In this document: in pieces, positions 44,094-50,037 of the stretch
Numbering within the stretch: the first letter of the stretch is position 1
Layout: every line of letters begins with the position of its first letter
Origin: an uncultured Prevotellaceae bacterium
GTDB taxonomy: Bacteria > Bacteroidota > Bacteroidia > Bacteroidales > Bacteroidaceae
DNA length: 64,000 nt
Direction: 5' to 3'
NCBI GenBank assembly: GCA_946188395.1
Contig: CAMHUU010000007.1
Coordinates: 1-64,000, forward strand
The notes under the pieces: model-generated
What the model saw: only the letters and a program-made list of their open reading frames with translations
What the model was told of the DNA's origin: nothing
Databases searched by the model: none
Translations under genes and position numbers: made by a program

Positions 44094-44102
44094 GCAAAGG
44101 TA
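44094..44102 (-). promoter_or_regulatory. -7 box of the aminotransferase/permease directon promoter
   Basis: TACCTTTGC on the minus strand, 25 nt before ATG 44068. A second TACCTTTG copy on the same strand at about 44170-44177 could be an alternative upstream promoter. Confidence 0.6.
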
Positions 44103-44147
44103 CGAATAAGTGAGAAGAAAACCAAAAGTTTTTTGAGTTTTCTCGAA

Positions 44148-44161
44148 CGAAAGTACTTTCG
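44148..44161. promoter_or_regulatory. Perfect 14-bp palindrome, candidate operator
   Basis: CGAAAGTACTTTCG lies between the divergent aminotransferase and pseudokinase genes, between the two minus-strand TACCTTTG boxes. Perfect symmetry is what a dimeric repressor would bind; no regulator is identified. Confidence 0.35.
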
Positions 44162-44183
44162 ACGGTAGTCAAAGGTACAAAAA

Positions 44184-44215
44184 AGTTTAGAGTTTAGAGA
44201 TTAGAGTTAAGAGTT
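44184..44215. repeat. Seven-nt tandem repeat in the divergent intergenic region
   Basis: AGTTTAG, AGTTTAG, AGATTAG, AGTTAAG, AGTT: five units of 7-nt period upstream of the pseudokinase gene. Confidence 0.7.
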
Positions 44216-44251
44216 TTTTCAAAATAATTTGTGATTTTCGAATTTTTTGCT

Positions 44252-44260
44252 TACTTTTGC
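44252..44260 (+). promoter_or_regulatory. -7 box of the pseudokinase/DUF4494/yggS promoter
   Basis: TACTTTTGC, 20 nt before the ATG of the pseudokinase gene. Confidence 0.6.
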
Positions 44261-44280
44261 GCATCAAAACTGAATAAAAC

Positions 44281-45531
44281 ATGAATTACGAGGAATTACT
44301 GGCGGCAAGAAATGAAGGTCAGAAGCATCAGGTGATGCAGCCTATCGGAGGTTTCTATCGCGAACAGGTGGATGGCAAGTGGCGTTGTGTGGTTGACATT
44401 CTTCCCGAAAAGAACCAAAACATCGCTTTCTCGAAGGCTTTGCAGGCCGAGTGTGAGAAAAACACCACGCTGGCGGACAAACATCAGATACACTTCACGC
44501 CGGTGAAGAACGCCGAGGGCGATGTGGAGCGTCTGGAACTGGAGTTAGGCAACTACCAGACTTTCGAGCAGTTGTTGATCGACAATCCTGCCATCATTGC
44601 CGAAAAGGGATTCATGGACAGCGTGCTGGAGTCGCTGGTGGAGGCGACATCCTATCTGCACAGCCAGCAGGTGCGCCATGTATGCTACTCGCCCAAGACC
44701 GTCTTTGTGCGCAAAGGCGACAGCAAGGCGCTGTTGCTCTCGCATGGCTCGTTCTACCACGCCCTGAGCGACCTGCAGGAATTCTATGGCGACGATGCTC
44801 AATATGTGGCTCCCGAGGTGTTGAATGGCGGTACCGTCGACGACCGTTGCGATGTGTATAGTATTGGTAAATTCATCCAGGGACTCTACGACCAGTCTGA
44901 CATTCCTCTGGAATACCGTTCGGCATTGAAAAAGGCTACTGGGGAGTCGCCGGAAGACCGTTTCAATACTCCGGAAGACATGCTGAAAGCTATTCAGAAA
45001 CGCCGTGCCAGCTTCAAGTCGCTCATCACGCTCCTGGTGGTGGGTGTGCTGACATTGGTCTGCGTGGGGCTGTATTTCGAATATTTCCCCGAGACGCAAC
45101 CCGTTGAGTTTGTAAAGCCTGCTCCCCGTCAGCCAACCGACGACCTGATTGACGATGGTTTTGATCCTGCCGAGCTGGGAGTGACCAGCGACGGCGACTC
45201 TTTGGTGGTCGACGAAGCTGCCGAGCGCGATTTCCAGGCCAAGGCCGAGGAGATTTTCCGCAAGAAGTATGAAAAGGAGGCCGACCGCATCCTGTCGAAG
45301 ATATATAATAAGGAATATATGAGCAACAGCGAGAAGAAATTCCTGTCGGAAAGCGAGTCGACTATCGAGGCACTGATGAAGTCGCAGAGCGAGCTGGGTG
45401 CCGAGGCAGGACTCTCGCCCGAGCGTTCACAACTCATTGCCACGGAGATTATCGACCGCATCACGAATCAGAAGAAGCAGCAAATGGGCGGAACCAATAG
45501 TCGTGGTGTCCAGCTGCCGGGCAAGAATTAG
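44281..45531 (+). CDS. Membrane-anchored protein kinase-fold pseudokinase
   Basis: 416 residues. The first 245 read like a Ser/Thr kinase C-lobe with the chemistry removed: YLHSQQVRHVCYSPKTVFV replaces the catalytic loop 'H-R-D-x-K-P-x-N-(I/V)' with H133-V-C-Y-S-P-K, and LLLSHGSFYH puts S154-H-G where DFG should be, while the structural YVAPEVLNGGTVDDRCDVYSIGKFI (APE and DxYSIG helices) and ATGESPEDRFNTPEDML remain. No VAIK lysine is seen in the N-lobe. One transmembrane helix (about 248-266) and a charged, helical 150-residue extra-cytoplasmic tail (EEIFRKKYEKEADRILSKIYNKEY...) follow. Likely a scaffold or sensor. Same transcript as DUF4494 and yggS. Confidence 0.75.
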   Translation: MNYEELLAARNEGQKHQVMQPIGGFYREQVDGKWRCVVDILPEKNQNIAFSKALQAECEKNTTLADKHQIHFTPVKNAEGDVERLELELGNYQTFEQLLIDNPAIIAEKGFMDSVLESLVEATSYLHSQQVRHVCYSPKTVFVRKGDSKALLLSHGSFYHALSDLQEFYGDDAQYVAPEVLNGGTVDDRCDVYSIGKFIQGLYDQSDIPLEYRSALKKATGESPEDRFNTPEDMLKAIQKRRASFKSLITLLVVGVLTLVCVGLYFEYFPETQPVEFVKPAPRQPTDDLIDDGFDPAELGVTSDGDSLVVDEAAERDFQAKAEEIFRKKYEKEADRILSKIYNKEYMSNSEKKFLSESESTIEALMKSQSELGAEAGLSPERSQLIATEIIDRITNQKKQQMGGTNSRGVQLPGKN

Positions 45532-45546
45532 CGGGCTAATCCATTT

Positions 45547-45600
45547 GCGGGCTAAAGCCCTAAATAAAAAATATAAAATAAAGAATAAATAATTAAGATA
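45547..45600. repeat. Hairpin/A-rich repeat unit, single copy
   Basis: GGGCT-AA-AGCCC mini-hairpin (45549-45560) followed by TAAATAAAAAATATAAAATA and more A-rich sequence up to the DUF4494 ATG. Same family as at 25536, 62231 and 62949, here without the inverted partner in the coding region. GCGGGCTAA also occurs 16 nt upstream. Confidence 0.7.
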
Positions 45601-46083
45601 ATGAGATCAAGAACAGCAATTTGGTTTGAGTGCAAGATCGCCTACGAAAAGGTTATGGAGGACGGCTTGCAGAAGAAAGTGAGTGAGAGTTATGTCGTTG
45701 ATGCCCTGTCGTTTACAGAGGCCGAGAAGCGCATCATGGAAGAGATGTCGTCGTATATCAGCGGCGAGTTCACCATCAAGGACATCAAGATAGCACCCTA
45801 TAAGGAAATCTTCTTTTCTGACGAGGAACTGGCCGACCGTTGGTATAAGGCCAAGCTCGAGTTCATCACCATCGACGAGAAGACGGAAAAGGAGAAGCGC
45901 TCTGCCGTCAACTATCTGGTGCAGGCCGGCACGCTGAAGGGTGCTGTCGGCAATATCGAGAGTGTTATGGGCACGACGATGATTGACTATGTCATTGCCT
46001 CTGTCACCGAGACCAAGCTGATGGACGTTTTCGAGTACGCCAAGCAGGAACAGAAGGACGAGAAACCCGAGTTTGAAGGCTAA
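45601..46083 (+). CDS. DUF4494 family protein
   Basis: 160 residues, cytoplasmic (no signal or membrane segment). The block MRSRTAIWFECKIAYEKVMEDGLQKKVSESYVVDALSFTEAEKRIMEEM and DIKIAPYKEIFFSD...WYKAKLEFITIDEKTEKEKR identifies DUF4494, a Bacteroidota family of unknown function that in many genomes lies next to the YggS-like PLP protein gene, as here (2-nt gap). Possibly linked to PLP or amino-acid homeostasis by association only. Confidence 0.88.
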   Translation: MRSRTAIWFECKIAYEKVMEDGLQKKVSESYVVDALSFTEAEKRIMEEMSSYISGEFTIKDIKIAPYKEIFFSDEELADRWYKAKLEFITIDEKTEKEKRSAVNYLVQAGTLKGAVGNIESVMGTTMIDYVIASVTETKLMDVFEYAKQEQKDEKPEFEG

Positions 46084-46085
46084 CG

Positions 46086-46757
46086 ATGTACGACGTAAAA
46101 GGTAATCTTCACGAGGTGCTGAGCCACTTGCCGCAAGGTGTCCGCCTGGTGGCCATCAGCAAGTATCACCCCAACGAATATATCGAGGCTGCCTATGCTG
46201 AAGGTCAACGGATTTTTGGCGAGAGCCACGAGCAGGAACTGCGTCAGAAAGTAGAGACGCTGCCCAACGATATCCGGTGGCATTTCATCGGTCATCTGCA
46301 GACCAACAAGGTGAAATACATCGCCCCTTACATCACGATGATCGAGGCTGTCGACTCGTTAAAGCTTTTGCGTGAAATTGACAAGCAAGCTGCTAAAAAT
46401 GAACGGGTTATCGACGTTCTTTTAGAGCTGCACATTGCCGAGGAAGAAACCAAATACGGACTCACTCCCGATGCCCTGCGCGAGCTGTTGGCTGGTGGTG
46501 AATGGCGCCAGCTGCAGCATGTCCGCATCTGCGGTCTGATGATGATGGCTTCCTATGTCGACGACGAGCAGCAGATACGCTCTGAGTTCCGCTTGGCCCA
46601 CAGCCTTTTCGACGAGGCGAAGGCACAGTATTTTGCCGACTGCGACTATTTCTGCGAGCGTTCGTGGGGCATGAGCCACGACTACCTGTTAGCCGTCGAG
46701 GAGGGCTCCACGATGGTCCGCATCGGGACGACCATCTTCGGTCCTCGCGTCTATTGA
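46086..46757 (+). CDS. YggS-type PLP homeostasis protein
   Basis: 223 residues, single TIM-barrel of the alanine-racemase-N fold. PLP lysine in LVAISKYHPNEYI (Lys near 27), with GESHEQELRQKVETLP, WHFIGHLQTNKVKYI and EEGSTMVRIGTTIFGPR. It binds PLP and helps keep free PLP and amino/keto-acid pools balanced. Ends 7 nt from the convergent ferredoxin gene. Confidence 0.95.
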   Translation: MYDVKGNLHEVLSHLPQGVRLVAISKYHPNEYIEAAYAEGQRIFGESHEQELRQKVETLPNDIRWHFIGHLQTNKVKYIAPYITMIEAVDSLKLLREIDKQAAKNERVIDVLLELHIAEEETKYGLTPDALRELLAGGEWRQLQHVRICGLMMMASYVDDEQQIRSEFRLAHSLFDEAKAQYFADCDYFCERSWGMSHDYLLAVEEGSTMVRIGTTIFGPRVY

Positions 46758-46764
46758 CAGAGAG

Positions 46765-47571
46765 TTACAGGCTGAACACGTATTGTCCGCGCTTCATCTT
46801 CCCCCAATGGATGGCTTGTTGCGGACAGTGGTGATAGCAAGCCAGACAATTCGTACAACTGCCGTCGTGCTTCCAGCGTGGCGGCAGTCCTTCTATATCG
46901 TCCACGGGACAGAGTCGGGCGCACAGGCCGCAGCTGATGCACCGCTCGCTGTCTACCCAGAATTTCTCGTCGGTTATCAGGTGCTTGTTGTAATAGCCGC
47001 CAATGATGTAAGTGTAGGTATAGGGAATGGCTCCGCGGATCAGTTCCACTATGCCTTTGCGCCGCTGGCTGACCACTTCGCAAATATGGGCAACCGTCTG
47101 CTGGGCTGTCGCAATCTTTTCCCGCTCGCGTTCCTTGGTGTCCAGATGCAGAAACGAGAAGCACACATTCGATTCGGGCATCAATACGGCAAACACGGAA
47201 TCGGCGTGAAGACCTTTCTGCTTCAGTTCCTTGTTCAGTATCCGCATGGCATGGCCCATATTGTCGCCGCACGTCGTCACCGCATAGACAAAATTCGTGT
47301 CATTCGTGCTCGTATTACTTTCCGTGCTATCCGTACAATCCGTGTTCCCTTTCATAAACTGTGCCTGGCGGATGAATTCGCGCACAATTCTCGGCGGTTG
47401 CCAGCCATGCGTGGGGAAACAGAATCCCAGCCGTTCGCCGTCCTTCAGCTCATAGCGCATGGTGCCTTTCTTCATCTCGTCGGGAATGAACAGCAGCTCC
47501 TCGCCGGTTGCTTCCGCCAACTGCTGGGCCACCCACCGCGTATTGCCTGTACCTGTAAAATAGAATATCAT
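46765..47571 (-). CDS. EFR1-type flavodoxin/ferredoxin fusion protein
   Basis: 268 residues. N-terminal flavodoxin-like domain with the FMN phosphate loop YFTGTGNTRWVAQQL (4-18) and FCFPTHGWQPPRIV; C-terminal bacterial ferredoxin with two 4Fe-4S motifs, CISCGLCARLCP and CTNCLACYHHCP. Such EFR1 proteins carry electrons from reduced flavin or cofactors to unknown partners. Between the flavodoxin blocks lies an unusual Asn/Thr/Ser/Asp insert (residues 76-93, six copies of a three-residue unit such as NTD, CTD, STE, STN, DTN) encoded by a 9-nt repeat. Its upstream leader is another 9-nt repeat shared with trmH. Confidence 0.9.
   Translation of the reverse strand: MIFYFTGTGNTRWVAQQLAEATGEELLFIPDEMKKGTMRYELKDGERLGFCFPTHGWQPPRIVREFIRQAQFMKGNTDCTDSTESNTSTNDTNFVYAVTTCGDNMGHAMRILNKELKQKGLHADSVFAVLMPESNVCFSFLHLDTKEREREKIATAQQTVAHICEVVSQRRKGIVELIRGAIPYTYTYIIGGYYNKHLITDEKFWVDSERCISCGLCARLCPVDDIEGLPPRWKHDGSCTNCLACYHHCPQQAIHWGKMKRGQYVFSL
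47293..47346 (-). repeat. In-frame 9-nt tandem repeat inside the EFR1 gene
   Basis: On the coding strand six units of 9 nt: AACACGGAT, TGTACGGAT, AGCACGGAA, AGTAATACG, AGCACGAAT, GACACGAAT; five of the six fit NNCACGRAW or a one-base variant. Exactly 54 nt, so the frame is kept. Confidence 0.8.
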
Positions 47572-47619
47572 AACTTCTCTAACTTCTCTAACTCCTTTAA
47601 CTCCTTAACTTCTTCTCTT
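47572..47619 (-). repeat. 9-nt tandem repeat between trmH and the EFR1 gene
   Basis: Plus-strand units AACTTCTCT (x2), AACTCCTTT, AACTCCTT, AACTTCTTC. It runs from the EFR1 start codon back into the last codons of trmH. On the minus strand it reads GAGAAGTT / AAGGAGTT and gives several purine-rich, ribosome-binding-site-like stretches. Confidence 0.75.
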
Positions 47620-48324
47620 AAACTCCGCACAGGTAATAGCTGTGGCAATGGCCACGTTCAGACTCTCGGCGGTGTGGTCGCCGGTGTGGTAGTTCGGAAT
47701 CAGCAGTCGGTGGGTGATGTGTTCCCTGACGGCCTGCGAGATGCCGTTACCCTCGTTGCCCATCACGATGATACCGTTCTGCGTGAGCTCCTGTTCGTAG
47801 ATGTTCTTCCCGTCGAGCAGCGTGCCGTAGACGGGACAATCCACCCGGCGCATCAATTCCAGCAAGTCACAATATATAATATGAACGTGAGCAATGCTCC
47901 CCATGGTGGCCTGAACCACTTTCGGGTTGTACACGTCGGCCGTGTCCATCGAGCAGTAGATGGTGTCGATGCCAAACCAGTCGGCAATGCGGACGATGGT
48001 TCCCACGTTGCCCGGATCCTGCACGCCGTCCAGCGCCAAAGCTAGGCTGGTGGGCAGCGGCACGCTGTCGGTCGCTGCCGGCATGTGGAACACGGCCAGC
48101 ACCTCCTGCGGGTGTTGCAGGAAACTGATACGCCTCAGTTCCTCTTCCGTAATCTGCTGGCTGCCGGGCCACGCCGTTGTCGAGAAGATAGAGTGGGGCA
48201 GAAAGCCTGCCTGCAACAGGTCGCCCACCACTTTGGGCCCTTCTGCCACAAAAAGCTGCTCACTCCGGCGGTTTTTCTTCATCTCCAGCGAGCGAATCAG
48301 CTTCATTTGGTTCTTGCTAATCAT
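47605..48324 (-). CDS. TrmH/SpoU family RNA 2'-O-methyltransferase
   Basis: 239 residues. An N-terminal SpoU_sub_bind-like region (about 1-75; MISKNQMKLIRSLEMKKNRRSEQLFVAEGPKVVGDLL) is followed by a SPOUT methyltransferase domain (about 95-239) with the trefoil-knot motifs VQDPGNVGTIVRIADWFGI, IIVMGNEGNGIS and HTAESLNVAIATAI. It methylates rRNA or tRNA ribose using S-adenosylmethionine; the target nucleotide is unknown. Its last codons (KRRS) are part of the 9-nt repeat that runs to the next gene. Confidence 0.93.
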   Translation of the reverse strand: MISKNQMKLIRSLEMKKNRRSEQLFVAEGPKVVGDLLQAGFLPHSIFSTTAWPGSQQITEEELRRISFLQHPQEVLAVFHMPAATDSVPLPTSLALALDGVQDPGNVGTIVRIADWFGIDTIYCSMDTADVYNPKVVQATMGSIAHVHIIYCDLLELMRRVDCPVYGTLLDGKNIYEQELTQNGIIVMGNEGNGISQAVREHITHRLLIPNYHTGDHTAESLNVAIATAITCAEFKRRS

Positions 48325-48348
48325 AACACTTTATCTTTTAAAACGCTT

Positions 48349-48357
48349 GCAAAGATA
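48349..48357 (-). promoter_or_regulatory. -7 box of the trmH promoter
   Basis: TATCTTTGC on the minus strand, 24 nt before the ATG. Confidence 0.6.
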
Positions 48358-48398
48358 CGAATTTTTCTTTTATTCCCACACTTTTCAGAAATTATTTG

Positions 48399-48407
48399 TA
48401 TTTTTGC
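48399..48407 (+). promoter_or_regulatory. -7 box of the vanW-like gene promoter
   Basis: TATTTTTGC, about 59 nt before the ATG; divergent from trmH. Confidence 0.5.
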
Positions 48408-48466
48408 ACCGTGAAACGAATCATGGAAGTGATATAAAACCCAACCAACTTACAAAAGAAACCCAT

Positions 48467-49288
48467 ATGAAACGAAAGTTGTTCTGCGAATGGTGTCCTT
48501 TCACCTATTGGCTGTCCACCGAGAAGGAAATCATGAAACGTCACGTCAGCGACATGCTCCACAAGACTGATTTCGCCCATCAGCGCACCACCGACCTGCT
48601 GCCTGTCGTCGTCTATCAGCACAACTCGCTCATCCGGCGCCGACTGGGTAATGTCGACATGCAGCTGCAGGAGAACAAAGCCACTAACCTGGCACTCGCC
48701 GTCAGCCATATCGACGGACTGCTCATCCGTCCCGGCGAGACCTTCTCCGTATGGAAGATGGTAGGTCGCACCTCGCGGCGCAAGGGCTACAAGGAAGGAC
48801 TCACCATTGCCAAGGGCAAACCCTCGAAAGGCATCGGCGGAGGCATGTGCCAGCTGTCGAACCTCATCCATTGGATGGTGCTCCACAGCCAGCTCACCAT
48901 CGTCGAACACCACCATCACGACGGACTCGATCTCTTTCCCGACTTCGGACGCCAGATACCCTTCGGCACCGGAACCAGCATATCCTACAACTACATCGAC
49001 TACCGCGTCCAGAATCAGACTTCCGTCACCTACCAGCTGCGCCTCTGGGTCGACGGCGAATACCTGCGTGGTGAGTTGCGTGCCACCGAGCAATTGCCCC
49101 ACACCTTCCACATCCATGCCGAGAACGAATTCTTCTCCCGCGAGGATGGTGTGGTCTACCGCAACGGACAAGTCTTCCGCGACACCATCGACCGCGCCAC
49201 AGGCCGCTGCCTCTCCTCCCAGCTCATCCGCACCAACCACGCCCGCGTCATGTACGACATCTCCGACTCAGAAGTGGTCATAGCATGA
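48467..49288 (+). CDS. VanW family protein
   Basis: 273 residues from the ATG of MKRKLFCEWCPFTYWLSTEKE; longer frames upstream overlap trmH and precede the promoter. The VanW domain covers most of the protein: LALAVSHIDGLLIRPGETFSVWKMVGRTSRRKGYKEGLTIAKGKPSKGIGGGMCQLSNLIHWMVLHSQLTIVEHHHH, with the GGGMCQLSN motif central to the family, and FGTGTSISYNYIDYRVQN. VanW occurs as an accessory gene in some vancomycin-resistance clusters, but stand-alone relatives are widespread and this gives no evidence for resistance. No signal peptide seen. Confidence 0.92.
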   Translation: MKRKLFCEWCPFTYWLSTEKEIMKRHVSDMLHKTDFAHQRTTDLLPVVVYQHNSLIRRRLGNVDMQLQENKATNLALAVSHIDGLLIRPGETFSVWKMVGRTSRRKGYKEGLTIAKGKPSKGIGGGMCQLSNLIHWMVLHSQLTIVEHHHHDGLDLFPDFGRQIPFGTGTSISYNYIDYRVQNQTSVTYQLRLWVDGEYLRGELRATEQLPHTFHIHAENEFFSREDGVVYRNGQVFRDTIDRATGRCLSSQLIRTNHARVMYDISDSEVVIA

Positions 49289-49361
49289 CGCCGATGGGCC
49301 AGCCAATGCCCCTCGCGTTCAACGCTGGAGGGCCTCATAGAGAAATAGGTAATCACGACCT

Positions 49362-49536
49362 GAGTGTTTCAGTTGTTTCAGTTTCAGTTTGATTTTTGAG
49401 ACCCCCACTATTCGAACCTCTCTTTATATACTTCTATAACTATCTAATAATCAATAAGTTATATACATAATAAGTATAATAAGAGGAAAAGACACCCCTC
49501 GAAAATACAACTGAAACAACTGAAACTGAAACGCTC
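49362..49536. repeat. 175-bp nested imperfect palindrome
   Basis: Outer arms: GTTTCAGTTGTTTCAGTTTC (49366 on) versus AACTGAAACAACTGAAACTG (49509 on), inverted tandem copies of an AACTGAAAC unit. Middle arms: CCTCTCTTTATATACTT (49417-49433) versus AAGTATAATAAGAGG (49472-49486). Inner arms: TATAACT (49435-49441) versus AGTTATA (49457-49463), perfect. The centre is very AT-rich. The remaining DNA from 49289 to 49571 shows no gene. Confidence 0.7.
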
Positions 49537-49571
49537 GGTCATTCGTAATTCATCTAAAAAGCAGAAAATCA

Positions 49572-49873
49572 ATGAGATACGACATTTCAAAACAGACAGC
49601 GCCCGCAATGCCGGCACTCGGCAAGGGCACAGAATGCATCAAATTACTGCTCTCGCAGGTATCAAAAAACATGCAAGAACCCTTCGTTCCGATGTTTTTC
49701 CCCATTCTTGGCGCACACATCAGCGGTGCAGAATTTCAGTATCCGGACTTCAGTTGGAAGGAACCGACGGGCATGATGACCAATCTGGTAGCTAATTCTG
49801 GCGACAACAAGGGCCAATTGACCACTCTTGCGAAAGCGTCTGCAAGGATTTCAGCGAGTATTACCTGACGCGA
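49572..49873 (+). pseudogene. Remnant of a DUF3987/VirE-type primase-associated gene
   Basis: A 98-codon open frame whose centre, FFPILGAHISGAEFQYPDFSWKEPTGMMTNLVANSGDNKGQL, strongly resembles the central ATPase-like region of DUF3987 proteins (the 'VirE C-terminal' family common in Bacteroides mobile DNA), normally a protein of several hundred residues. After LAKA the frame is wrong: the +1 frame reads CKDFSEYYLTR then stop, the expected continuation. So there is a frameshift near 49840 plus loss of the rest. It lies directly after the 175-bp palindrome and before a terminator. No recombinase accompanies it. Confidence 0.65.
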
Positions 49874-49900
49874 TGATAACCCTCGCTTATCCGTCGATAC

Positions 49901-49938
49901 CCCGCCCTTACAGCCAAATAAGGGTGGGTTATTTTATT
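49901..49938 (+). terminator. Intrinsic terminator after the DUF3987 remnant
   Basis: 10-bp stem CCCGCCCTTA / TAAGGGTGGG (one G-T pair) with an 8-nt loop, followed by TTATTTTATT. Confidence 0.75.
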
Positions 49939-50021
49939 AAATTAACGCGAATTAGCAAACGAAATACATGCATTTCTTTGCATTCGCTACTCAAAAATTT
50001 GGTTTTTCGTTCGTTTTGCAC

Positions 50022-50029
50022 TACCTTTG
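50022..50029 (+). promoter_or_regulatory. -7 box of the tamL promoter
   Basis: TACCTTTG, 8 nt before the ATG of tamL; a leader of a few nucleotides at most. It fixes the ATG at 50038 as the start against a longer upstream frame. Confidence 0.55.
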
Positions 50030-50037
50030 CAGAACGA

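Noticed and set aside
47293..47619. 9-nt repeats as a possible CRISPR array
   Set aside because: Units are 9 nt, directly adjacent, with no unique spacers and no cas genes.
48467..49288. VanW as evidence of a vancomycin-resistance cluster
   Set aside because: No vanH/A/X, ligase or two-component genes adjacent; stand-alone VanW proteins are common.
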